From Terebella lapidaria (taxonomy: Eukaryota; Annelida; Polychaeta; Terebellida; Terebellidae): DNA of 64,000 nucleotides. Below are positions 47,798 through 59,679 of the stretch, in pieces (the first letter of the stretch is position 1; the number at the start of each line of letters is the position of its first letter). The stretch lies in the NCBI GenBank assembly GCA_949152475.1, contig CASCJZ010000520.1, positions 868,001 through 932,000 on the forward strand, in the 5' to 3' direction. The notes beneath the pieces are model-generated. The model did not search any database and was not told the origin of the DNA. It saw only the letters and a list, made by a program, of their open reading frames with translations. Made by a program: the position numbers and the translations under genes.

Positions 47798-50700
47798 TGG
47801 TTTGTGTAACTGTGTGGTCAGTGTAACTGTGTGGTCTGTGTAACTGTGTGGTCTGTGTGACTGTGTGGTCTGTGTAACTGTGTGGTCTGTGTGACTGTGT
47901 GGTCTATGTAACTGTGTGGTCTGTGTAACTGTGTGGTCAGTGTAACTGTGTGGTCAGTGTAACTGTGTGGTCTGTGTAACTGTGTGGTCTGTGTAACTGT
48001 TTAATCTGTGTAACTGTGTGGTCTGTGTAACTGTGCGGTCTGTGTCACTGTGTGGTCTGTGTCACTGTGTGGTCTGTGTCACTGTGTGGTCTGTGTAACT
48101 GTGCGGTCTGTGTGACTGTGTGGTCTGTGTGACTGTGTGGTCTGTGTAACTGTGTGGTCTGTGTGACTGTGTGGTCTGTGTCACTGTGTGGTCTGTGTGG
48201 TCTGTGTAACTGTGTGGTTTGTGTAACTGTGTGGTCAGTGTAACTGTGTGGTCTGTGTAACTGTGTGGTCTGTGTGACTGTGTGGTCTGTGTAACTGTGT
48301 GGTCTGTGTGACTGTGTGGTCTGTCTAACTGTGTGGTCTGTGTGGTCTGTGTAACTGTGTGGTCTGTGTAACTGTGTGGTCTGTGTGACTGTGTGGTCTG
48401 TGTGACTGTGTGGTCTGTGTGACTGTGTGGTCTGTGTAACTGTGTGGTCTGTGTGACTGTGTGGTCTGTGTAACTGTGTGGTCTGTGTGGTCTGTGTAAC
48501 TGTGTGGTTTGTGTAACTGTGTGGTCAGTGTAACTGTGTGGTCTGTGTAACTGTGTGGTCTGTGTGACTGTGTGGTCTGTGTCACTGTGTGGTCTGTGTG
48601 ACTGTGTGGTCTATGTAACTGTGTGGTCTGTGTAACTGTGTGGTCAGTGTAACTGTGTGGTCAGTGTAACTGTGTGGTCTGTGTAACTGTGTGGTCTGTG
48701 TAACTGTTTAATCTGTGTAACTGTGTGGTCTGTGTAACTGTGCGGTCTGTGTCACTGTGTGGTCTGTGTCACTGTGTGGTCTGTGTCACTGTGTGGTCTG
48801 TGTAACTGTGCGGTCTGTGTAACTGTGCGGTCTGTGTAACTGTGCGGTCTGTGTGACTGTGCGGTCTGTGTGACTGTGTGGTCTGTGTGACTGTGTGGTC
48901 TGTGTGACTGTGGTCTGTGTGACTGTTTTGTCTGTGTCACTGTGTGGTCTGTGTGGTCTGTGTGATCTGTGTGACTGTGTGGTCTGTGTGACTGTGTGGT
49001 CTGTGTAACTGTGTGGTCTGTGTGGTCTGTGTAACTGTGTGGTCTGTGTAACTGTGGTCTGTGTAACTGTGTGGTCTGTGGAACTGTGTGATCTGTGTAA
49101 CTGTGTGGTCTGTGTAACTGTGTGGTCTGTGTAACTGTGGGGTCTGTGTGGTCTGTGTGGTCTGTGTGACTGTGTGGTCTGTGTGACTGTGTGGTGTGTA
49201 ACTGTGTGGTCTGTGTGACTGTGTGGTCAGTGTAACTGTGTGGTCTGTGTAACTGTGTGCTCTGTGTAACTGTGTGGTCTGTGTAACTGTGTGGTCTGTG
49301 TCACTGTGGTCTGTGTAACTGTGTGGTCTGTGTAACTGTGTGGTCTGTGTAACTGTGTGGTATGTGTGACTGTGTGGTCTGTGTAACTGTGTGGTCTGTG
49401 TGATGGTGTGGTCTGTGTAACTGTGTGGTCTGTGTCACTGTGGTCTGTGTAACTGTGTGGTCTGTGTGGTCAGTGTAACTGTGTGCTCTGTGTAACTGTG
49501 TGGTCTGTGTAACTGTGTGGTCTGTGTCACTGTGTGGTCAGTGTAACTGTGTGGTATGTGTAACTGTGTGCTCAGTGTAACTGTGTGGTCAGTGTAACTG
49601 TGTGGTCTGTGTGGTCTGTGTAACTGTTTAATCTGTGTAACTGTGTGGTCTGTGTAACTGTGTGGTCTGTGTAACTGTGCAGTCTGTGTAACTCTGCGGT
49701 CTGTGTCACTGTGCGGTCTGTGTCACTGTGTGGTCTGTGTCACTGTGTGGTCTGTGTCACTGTGTGGTCTGTGTCACTGTGTGGTCTGTGTAACTGTGCG
49801 GTCTGTGTAACTGTGCAGTCTGTGTAACTGTGTGGTCTGTGTGACTGTGTGGTCTGTGTGACTGTGTGGTCTGTGTGACTGTGGTCTGTGTCACTGTGTG
49901 GTCTGTGTGGTCTGTGTGATCTGTGTGACTGTGTGGTCTGTGTGACTGTGTGGTCTGTGTCACTGTGTGGTCTGTGTAACTGTGGTCAGTGTAACTGTGT
50001 GGTCTGTGTAACTGTGTGGTCTGTGTGACTGTGGGATCTGTGTAACTGTGCGGTCTGTGTAACTGTGCGGTCTGTGTAACTGTGTGGTCTGTGTCACTGT
50101 GGTCTGTGTAACTGTGTGGTCTGTGTGGTCTGTAACTGTGTGGTCTGTGTCACTGTGTGGTCTGTGTGACTGTGTGGTCTATGTAACTGTGTGGTCTGTG
50201 TAACTGTGTGGTCTGTGTAGCTGTGGTCTCTGTAGCTGTGTGGTCTGTGTAACTGTGTGGTCTGTGTAACTGTGTGGTCTGTGTAACTGTGTGGTCAGTG
50301 TAACTGTGTGGTCTGTGTGACTGTGTGGTCTGTGTAACTGTGTGGTCTGTGTAACTGTGTGGTCTGTGTAACTGTGTGGTCTGTGTAACTGTGTGGTCTG
50401 TGTAGCTGTGGTCTCTGTAGCTGTGTGGTCTGTGTAACTGTGTGGTCTGTGTAACTGTGTGGTCTGTGTAACTGTGTGGTCAGTGTAACTGTGTGCTCTG
50501 TGTAACTGTGTGGTCTGTGTAACTGTGTGGTCTGTGTCACTGTGTGGTCAGTGTAACTGTGTGGTCTGTGTAACTGTGGTCAGTGTAACTGTGTGGTCTG
50601 TGTAACTGTGTGGTCTGTGTGATTGTGTGATCTGTGTAACTGTGCGGTCTGTGTAACTGTGCGGTCTGTGTAACTGTGTGGTCCGTGTGACTGTGTGGTC

Positions 50701-53700
50701 TGTCTAACTGTGTGGTCTGTGTGATTGTGTGATCTGTGTAACTGTGCGGTCTGTGTAACTGTGCGGTCTGTGTAACTGTGTGGTCTGTGTGACTGTGTGG
50801 TCTGTCTAACTGTGTGGTCTGTGTGGTCTGTGTAACTGTGTGGTCTGTGTAACTGTGTGGTCTGTGTGACTGTGTGGTCTGTGTGACTGTGTGGTCTGTG
50901 TGACTGTGTGGTCTGTGTAACTGTGTGGTCTGTGTGACTGTGTGGTCTGTGTAACTGTGTGGTCTGTGTGGTCTGTGTAACTGTGTGGTTTGTGTAACTG
51001 TGTGGTCAGTGTAACTGTGTGGTCTGTGTAACTGTGTGGTCTGTGTGACTGTGTGGTCTGTGTAACTGTGTGGTCTGTGTGACTGTGTGGTCTATGTAAC
51101 TGTGTGGTCTGTGTAACTGTGTGGTCAGTGTAACTGTGTGGTCAGTGTAACTGTGTGGTCTGTGTAACTGTGTGGTCTGTGTAACTGTTTAATCTGTGTA
51201 ACTGTGTGGTCTGTGTAACTGTGCGGTCTGTGTCACTGTGTGGTCTGTGTCACTGTGTGGTCTGTGTCACTGTGTGGTCTGTGTAACTGTGCGGTCTGTG
51301 TGACTGTGTGGTCTGTGTGACTGTGTGGTCTGTGTAACTGTGTGGTCTGTGTGACTGTGTGGTCTGTGTCACTGTGTGGTCTGTGTGGTCTGTGTAACTG
51401 TGTGGTTTGTGTAACTGTGTGGTCAGTGTAACTGTGTGGTCTGTGTAACTGTGTGGTCTGTGTGACTGTGTGGTCTGTGTAACTGTGTGGTCTGTGTGAC
51501 TGTGTGGTCTGTCTAACTGTGTGGTCTGTGTGGTCTGTGTAACTGTGTGGTCTGTGTAACTGTGTGGTCTGTGTGACTGTGTGGTCTGTGTGACTGTGTG
51601 GTCTGTGTGACTGTGTGGTCTGTGTAACTGTGTGGTCTGTGTGACTGTGTGGTCTGTGTAACTGTGTGGTCTGTGTGGTCTGTGTAACTGTGTGGTTTGT
51701 GTAACTGTGTGGTCAGTGTAACTGTGTGGTCTGTGTAACTGTGTGGTCTGTGTGACTGTGTGGTCTGTGTCACTGTGTGGTCTGTGTGACTGTGTGGTCT
51801 ATGTAACTGTGTGGTCTGTGTAACTGTGTGGTCAGTGTAACTGTGTGGTCAGTGTAACTGTGTGGTCTGTGTAACTGTGTGGTCTGTGTAACTGTTTAAT
51901 CTGTGTAACTGTGTGGTCTGTGTAACTGTGCGGTCTGTGTCACTGTGTGGTCTGTGTCACTGTGTGGTCTGTGTCACTGTGTGGTCTGTGTAACTGTGCG
52001 GTCTGTGTAACTGTGCGGTCTGTGTAACTGTGCGGTCTGTGTGACTGTGCGGTCTGTGTGACTGTGTGGTCTGTGTGACTGTGTGGTCTGTGTGACTGTG
52101 GTCTGTGTGACTGTTTTGTCTGTGTCACTGTGTGGTCTGTGTGGTCTGTGTGATCTGTGTGACTGTGTGGTCTGTGTGACTGTGTGGTCTGTGTAACTGT
52201 GTGGTCTGTGTGGTCTGTGTAACTGTGTGGTCTGTGTAACTGTGGTCTGTGTAACTGTGTGGTCTGTGGAACTGTGTGATCTGTGTAACTGTGTGGTCTG
52301 TGTAACTGTGTGGTCTGTGTAACTGTGGGGTCTGTGTGGTCTGTGTGGTCTGTGTGACTGTGTGGTCTGTGTGACTGTGTGGTGTGTAACTGTGTGGTCT
52401 GTGTGACTGTGTGGTCAGTGTAACTGTGTGGTCTGTGTAACTGTGTGCTCTGTGTAACTGTGTGGTCTGTGTAACTGTGTGGTCTGTGTCACTGTGGTCT
52501 GTGTAACTGTGTGGTCTGTGTAACTGTGTGGTCTGTGTAACTGTGTGGTATGTGTGACTGTGTGGTCTGTGTAACTGTGTGGTCTGTGTGATGGTGTGGT
52601 CTGTGTAACTGTGTGGTCTGTGTCACTGTGGTCTGTGTAACTGTGTGGTCTGTGTGGTCAGTGTAACTGTGTGCTCTGTGTAACTGTGTGGTCTGTGTAA
52701 CTGTGTGGTCTGTGTCACTGTGTGGTCAGTGTAACTGTGTGGTATGTGTAACTGTGTGCTCAGTGTAACTGTGTGGTCAGTGTAACTGTGTGGTCTGTGT
52801 GGTCTGTGTAACTGTTTAATCTGTGTAACTGTGTGGTCTGTGTAACTGTGTGGTCTGTGTAACTGTGCAGTCTGTGTAACTCTGCGGTCTGTGTCACTGT
52901 GCGGTCTGTGTCACTGTGTGGTCTGTGTCACTGTGTGGTCTGTGTCACTGTGTGGTCTGTGTCACTGTGTGGTCTGTGTAACTGTGCGGTCTGTGTAACT
53001 GTGCAGTCTGTGTAACTGTGTGGTCTGTGTGACTGTGTGGTCTGTGTGACTGTGTGGTCTGTGTGACTGTGGTCTGTGTCACTGTGTGGTCTGTGTGGTC
53101 TGTGTGATCTGTGTGACTGTGTGGTCTGTGTGACTGTGTGGTCTGTGTCACTGTGTGGTCTGTGTAACTGTGGTCAGTGTAACTGTGTGGTCTGTGTAAC
53201 TGTGTGGTCTGTGTGACTGTGGGATCTGTGTAACTGTGCGGTCTGTGTAACTGTGCGGTCTGTGTAACTGTGTGGTCTGTGTCACTGTGGTCTGTGTAAC
53301 TGTGTGGTCTGTGTGGTCTGTAACTGTGTGGTCTGTGTCACTGTGTGGTCTGTGTGACTGTGTGGTCTATGTAACTGTGTGGTCTGTGTAACTGTGTGGT
53401 CTGTGTAGCTGTGGTCTCTGTAGCTGTGTGGTCTGTGTAACTGTGTGGTCTGTGTAACTGTGTGGTCTGTGTAACTGTGTGGTCAGTGTAACTGTGTGGT
53501 CTGTGTGACTGTGTGGTCTGTGTAACTGTGTGGTCTGTGTAACTGTGTGGTCTGTGTAACTGTGTGGTCTGTGTAACTGTGTGGTCTGTGTAGCTGTGGT
53601 CTCTGTAGCTGTGTGGTCTGTGTAACTGTGTGGTCTGTGTAACTGTGTGGTCTGTGTAACTGTGTGGTCAGTGTAACTGTGTGCTCTGTGTAACTGTGTG

Positions 53701-54067
53701 GTCTGTGTAACTGTGTGGTCTGTGTCACTGTGTGGTCAGTGTAACTGTGTGGTCTGTGTAACTGTGGTCAGTGTAACTGTGTGGTCTGTGTAACTGTGTG
53801 GTCTGTGTGATTGTGTGATCTGTGTAACTGTGCGGTCTGTGTAACTGTGCGGTCTGTGTAACTGTGTGGTCCGTGTAACTGTGTGGTCTGTGTGATCTGT
53901 AACTGTGTGGTCTGTGTCACTGTGTGGTCTGTGTAACTGTGTGGTCTGTGTAACTGTGTGGTCTGTGTAACTGAGGTCTGTGTGGTCTGTGTGACTGTGT
54001 GGTCTGTGTGACTGTGTGGTGTGTAACTGTGTGGTCTGTGTCACTGTGTGGTCTGTGTGACTGTGTG
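47798..54067. repeat. Y region: 3188-bp tandem duplication with nested 707-bp repeat
   Basis: Exact 3188-bp spacing: GTCTAAC at 47616 and 50804, TTTAAT at 48000 and 51188, TTTAAT at 48707 and 51895, GATTGTGTGATC at 50621 and 53809. The repeated unit starts inside the end of X2 (about 47.61 kb) and the second copy ends near 53.88 kb. Each copy contains an internal 707-bp repeat (48000/48707 and 51188/51895) and then the block shared with 33.2-35.0 kb. Rare CTGTTTTGTCTG units near 48925 and 52114 mark both copies. After 53.88 kb the sequence passes to X-type flank with GATCTGTAAC. Confidence 0.85.
50621..50824. repeat. 102-bp local duplication (6 units) at the Y1/Y2 junction
   Basis: GATTGTGTGATC occurs at 50621 and 50723, 102 bp (6 x 17) apart, with CTGTCTAAC following each time. 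Only one GATTG is present at the right end of Y2 (53809). The short duplication thus sits exactly where Y1 is joined to Y2. Confidence 0.8.
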
Positions 54068-57000
54068 GTCTGTGTCACTGTGTGGTCTGTATAAATGTGT
54101 GGTCTGTGTAACTTTGTGGTCAGTGTAACTGTGTGGTCTGTGTAACTGTGTGGTCCGTGTAACTGTGTGGTCTGTGTAACTGTGTGGTCTGTGTAACTGT
54201 GTGGTCTGTGTAACTGTGTGGTCTGTGTAACTGTGTGGTCCGTGTAACTGTGGTCTGTGTAACTGTGTGGTCTGTGTAACTGTGTGGTCTGTGTAACTAT
54301 GTGGTCTGTGTAACTGTGTGGGCAGTGTAACTGTGTGGTCTGTGTGGTCTGTGTGACTGTGTGGTCTGTGTAACTGTGTGGTCTGTGTGACTGTGTGGTC
54401 TGTGTTACTGTGTGGTCAGTGTAATTGTGTGGTCTGTGTGACTGTGTGGTCTGTGTAACTGTGTGGTCTGTGTGACTGTGTGGTCAGTGTTACTGTGTGG
54501 TCTGTGTGACTGTGTGGTCTGTGTGACTGTGTGGTCAGTGTAACTGTGTGGTCTGTGTAACTGTGTGGTCTGTGTGACTGTGTGGTCAGTGTCACTGTGT
54601 GGACTGTGTGACTGTGGGATCTGTGTAACTGTGCGGTCTGTGTAACTGTGCGGTCTGTGTAACTGTGTGGTCTGTCTCACTGTGGTCTGTGTAACTGTGT
54701 GGTCTGTGTGGTCTGTAACTGTGTGGTCTGTGTCACTGTGTGGTCTGTGTGACTGTGTGGTCTATGTAACTGTGTGGTCTGTGTAACTGTGTGGTCTGTG
54801 TAGCTGTGGTCTCTGTAGCTGTGTGGTCTGTGTAACTGTGTGGTCTGTGTAAATGTGTGGTCTGTGTAACTGTGTGGTCAGTGTAACTGTGTGGTCTGTG
54901 TGACTGTGTGGTCTGTGTAACTGTGTGGTCTGTGTAACTGTGTGGTCTGTGTAACTGTGTGGTCTGTGTAACTGTGTGGTCTGTGTAGCTGTGGTCTCTG
55001 TAGCTGTGTGGTCTGTGTAACTGTGTGGTCTGTGTAACTGTGTGGTCTGTGTAACTGTGTGGTCAGTGTAACTGTGTGCTCTGTGTAACTGTGTGGTCTG
55101 TGTAACTGTGTGGTCTGTGTCACTGTGTGGTCAGTGTAACTGTGTGGTCTGTGTAACTGTGGTCAGTGTAACTGTGTGGTCTGTGTAACTGTGTGGTCTG
55201 TGTGACTGTGTGATCTGTGTAACTGTGCGGTCTGTGTAACTGTGCGGTCTGTGTAACTGTGTGGTCCGTGTAACTGTGTGGTCTGTGTGATCTGTAACTG
55301 TGTGGTCTGTGTCACTGTGTGGTCTGTGTAACTGTGTGGTCTGTGTAACTGTGTGGTCTGTGTAACTGTGGTCTGTGTGGTCTGTGTGACTGTGTGGTCT
55401 GTGTGACTGTGTGGTGTGTAACTGTGTGGTCGGTGTGACTGTGTGGTCAGTGTAACTGTGTGGTCTGTGTAACTGTGTGCTCTGTGTAACTGTGTGGTCT
55501 GTGTAACTGTGTGGTCTGTGTCACTGTGGTCTGTGTAACTGTGTGGTCTGTGTAACTGTGTGGTATGTGTGACTGTGTGGTCTGTGTAACTGTGTGGTCT
55601 GTGTGATGGGGTGGTCTGTGTAACTGTGTGGTATGTATCCCTGTGTGGTCTGTGTAACTGTGTGGTCAGTGTAACTGTGTGCTATGTGTAACTGTGTGGT
55701 GTGTGTAACTGTGTGGTCTGTGTCACTGTGTGGTCAGTGTAACTGTGTGGTCTGTGTAACTGTGTGCTCTGTGTAACTGTGTGGTCTGTGTAACTGTGTG
55801 GTCTGTGTAACTGTGTGGTCTGTGTAACTGTGTGGTGGTCTGTGTAACTGTGTGGTATGTGTCCCTGTGTGGTCTGTGTAACTGTGTGGTGGTCTGTGTA
55901 ACTGTGTGGTATGTGTCCCTGTGTGGTCTGTGTCACTGTGTGGTCTGTGTCACTGTGTGGTCTATGTAACTGTGTGGTCTGTGTAACTGTGTGGTCTGTG
56001 TGATGGTGTGGTCTGTGTAACTGTGTGGTCTGTGTAACTGTGTGGTCTGTGTCACTGTGTGGTCTATGTAACTGTGTGGTCAGTGTAACTGTGTGGTCTG
56101 TGTCACTGTGTGGTCTGTGTGACTGTGTGGTCTGTGTCACTGTGTGGTCTGTATAAATGTGTGGTCTGTGTAACTTTGTGGTCAGTGTAACTGTGTGGTC
56201 TGTGTAACTGTGTGGTCCGTGTAACTGTGTGGTCTATGTAACTGTGTGGTCTGTGTAACTGTGTGGTCTGTGTAACTGTGTGGTCTGTGTAACTGTGTGG
56301 TCCGTGTAACTGTGTGGTCTGTGTAACTGTGTGGTCTGTGTAACTGTGTGGTCTGTGTAACTATGTGGTCTGTGTAACTGTGTGGGCAGTGTAACTGTGT
56401 GGTCTGTGTGGTCGGTGTGACTGTGTGGTCTGTGTAACTGTGTGGTCTGTGTGACTGTGTGGTCTGTGTTACTGTGTGGTCAGTGTAATTGTGTGGTCTG
56501 TGTGACTGTGTGGTCTGTGTAACTGTGTGGTCTGTGTGACTGTGTGGTCAGTGTTACTGTGTGGTCTGTGTGACTGTGTGGTCTGTGTGACTGTGTGGTC
56601 AGTGTAACTGTGTGGTCTGTGTAACTGTGTGGTCTGTGTGACTGTGTGGTCAGTGTCACTGTGTGGACTGTGTGACTGTGTGGTCTGTGTCACTGTGTGG
56701 TCTGTGTAACTGTGTGGTCTGTGTAACTGTGTGGTCAGTGTAACTGTGTGGTCTGTGTAACTGTGGTCTGTGTGGTCTGTGTAACTGTGTGGTCTGTGGA
56801 ACTGTGTGATCTGTGTAACTGTGTGGTCTGTGTAACTGTGTGGTCTGTGTAACTGTGGGGTCTGTGTGGTCTGTGTGACTGTGTGGTCTGTGTGACTGTG
56901 TGGTGTGTAACTGTGTGGTCTGTGTGACTGTGTGGTCAGTGTCACTGTGTGGTCTGTGTAACTGTGTGCTCTGTGTAACTGTGTGCTCTGTGTAACTGTG

Positions 57001-59679
57001 TGGTCTGTGTCACTGTGGTCTGTGTAACTGTGTGGTCTGTGTAACTGTGTGGTCTGTGTAACTGTGTGGTATGTGTGACTGTGTGGTCTGTGTAACTGTG
57101 TGGTCTGTGTGATGGTGTGGTCTGTGTAACTGTGTGGTATGTGTCCCTGTGTGGTCTGTGTAACTGTGTGGTCAGTGTAACTGTGTGCTCTGTGTAACTG
57201 TGTGGTCTGTGTAACTGTGTGGTCTGTGTCACTGTGTGGTCAGTGTAACTGTGTGGTCTGTGTAACTGTGTGCTCAGTGTAACTGTGTGGTCAGTGTAAC
57301 TGTGTGGTCTGTGTAACTGTTTAATCTGTGTAACTGTGTGGTCTGTGTAACTGTGCAGTCTGTGTAACTGTGCGGTCTGTGTCACTGTGCGGTCTGTGTC
57401 ACTGTGTGGTCTGTGTCACTGTGTGGTCTGTGTCACTGTGTGGTCTGTGTAACTGTGCGGTCTGTGTAACTGTGCAGTCTGTGTAACTGTGCGGTCTGTG
57501 TGACTGTGTGGTCTGTGTGACTGTGTGGTCTGTGTGACTGTGGTCTGTGTCACTGTGTGGTCTGTGTCACTGTGTGGTCTGTGTGGTCTGTGTGATCTGT
57601 GTGACTGTGTGGTCTGTGTGACTGTGTGGTCTGTGTCACTGTGTGGTCTGTGTGGTCTGTGTAACTGTGGTCAGTGTAACTGTGTGGTCTGTGTAACTGT
57701 GTGGTCTGTGTGACTGTGGGATCTGTGTAACTGTGCGGTCTGTGTAACTGTGCGGTCTGTGTAACTGTGTGGTCTGTGTCACTGTGGTCTGTGTAACAGT
57801 GTGGTCTGTGTGGTCTGTAACTGTGTGGTCTGTGTCACTGTGTGGTCTGTGTGACTGTGTGGTCTATGTAATTGTGTGGTCTGTGTAACTGTGTGGTCTG
57901 TGTAGCTGTGGTCTCTGTAGCTGTGTGGTCTGTGTAACTGTGTGGTCTGTGTAACTGTGTGGTCTGTGTAACTGTGTGGTTTGTGTAACTGTGTGGTCTG
58001 TGTAACTGTGTGGTCAGTGTAACTGTGTGGTCTGTGTCACTGTGCGGTCTGTGTGACTGTGTGGTCTGTGTGACTGTGTGGTCTGTGTGACTGTGTGGTC
58101 TAGGTGACTGTGGTCTGTGTCACTGTGTGGTCTGTGTGGTCTGTGTGATCTGTGTGGTCTGTGTGATCTGTGTGACTGTGTGGTCTGTGTGACTGTGTGG
58201 TCTGTGTAACTGTGTGGTCTGTGTGGTCTGTGTAACTGTGTGGTCTGTGTAACTGTGGTCTGTGTAACTGTGGTCCGTGTAACTGTGTGGTTTGTGTCAC
58301 TGTGTGGTCTGTGTCACTGTGTGGTCTGTGTCACTGTGTGGTCTGTGTCACTGTGTGGTTTGTGTCACTGTGTGGTCAGTGTAACTGTGTGGTCTGTGTA
58401 ACTGTGTGGTCTGTGTGACTGTGTGGTCAGTGTCACTGTGTGGACTGTGTGACTGTGTGGTCTGTGTCACTGTGTGATCTGTGTAACTGTGTGGTCTGTG
58501 TAACTGTGTGGTCAGTGTAACTGTGTGGTCTGTGTAACTGTGGTCTGTGTGGTCTGTGTAACTGTGTGGTCTGTGGAACTGTGTGATCTGTGTAACTGTG
58601 TGGTCTGTGTAACTGTGTGGTCTGTGTAACTGTGGTCTGTGTGGTCTGTGTAACTGTGTGGTCTGTGTAACTGTGATCTGTGTAACTATGGTCCGTGTGA
58701 CTGTGTGGTCTGTGTTACTGTGTGGTCTGTGTAACTGTGTGGTCTGTGTGGTCTGTGTCACTGTGTGGTCTGTGTGACTGTGTGGTCTGTGTGACTGTGT
58801 GGTCTGTGTAACTGTATGGTCTTTGTGGTCTGTGTGGTCTGTGTAACTGTGTGGTCTGTGTAATTGTGTGGTCTGTGTGGTCTGTGGGGTCTGTGTGGTC
58901 TGTGTAACTGTGTGGTCTGTGCAATTGTGTGGTCTGTGTAACTGTGTAACTGTGTGGTCTGTGTGACTGTGTGGTCTGTGTGACTGTGTGGTGAGTGTAA
59001 CTGTGTGGTCTGTGTAACTGTGTGGTCTGTGTGACTGTGTGGTCTGTGTGACTGTGTGGTGAGTGTAACTGTGTGGTCTGTGTAACTGTGTGGTCTGTGT
59101 GACTGTGTGGTCTGTGTAACTGTGTGGTCTGTGTAACTGTGTGGTCTGTGTGACTGTGTGGTCTGTGTGACTGTGTGGTCTGTGTGACTGTGTGGTCTGT
59201 GTAACTGTGTGGTCTGTGTGACTGTGTGGTCTGTGTCACTGTGTGGTCTGTGTGGTCTGTGTAACTGTGTGGTTTGTGTAACTGTGTGGTCAGTGTAACT
59301 GTGTGGTCTGTGTAACTGTGTGGTCTGTGTGACTGTGTGGTCTGTGTAACTGTGTGGTCTGTGTGACTGTGTGGTCTGTCTAACTGTGTGGTCTGTGTGG
59401 TCTGTGTAACTGTGTGGTCTGTGTAACTGTGTGGTCTGTGTGACTGTGTGGTCTGTGTGACTGTGTGGTCTGTGTGACTGTGTGGTCTGTGTAACTGTGT
59501 GGTCTGTGTGACTGTGTGGTCTGTGTAACTGTGTGGTCTGTGTGGTCTGTGTAACTGTGTGGTCTGTGTAACTATGTGGTCTGTGTAACTGTGTGGGCAG
59601 TGTAACTGTGTGGTCTGTGTGGTCTGTGTGACTGTGTGGTCTGTGTAACTGTGTGGTCTGTGTGACTGTGTGGTCTGTG
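54068..59679. repeat. ~5.27-kb block X3 with its left flank
   Basis: The block proper starts at 54405. The flank 54068-54404 matches 37321-37657 (TATAAA at 54090 and 37343, offset 16747), including the 15-mer after GTCCGTG. X3 has X1's five 9-mers at 58129-58173 but does not share X1's 289-bp loss. Offsets: 11761 from X2, 5275 to X4, 17036 from the right part of X1. Private changes include GGTGTGTGTAAC near 55699 and AACAGTGTGG near 57795. Confidence 0.85.
58129..58173. repeat. Five tandem 9-bp half-units (X3 marker)
   Basis: Same order and composition as 41093-41137 in X1, at offset 17036, and absent from X2 and X4. Confidence 0.88.
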
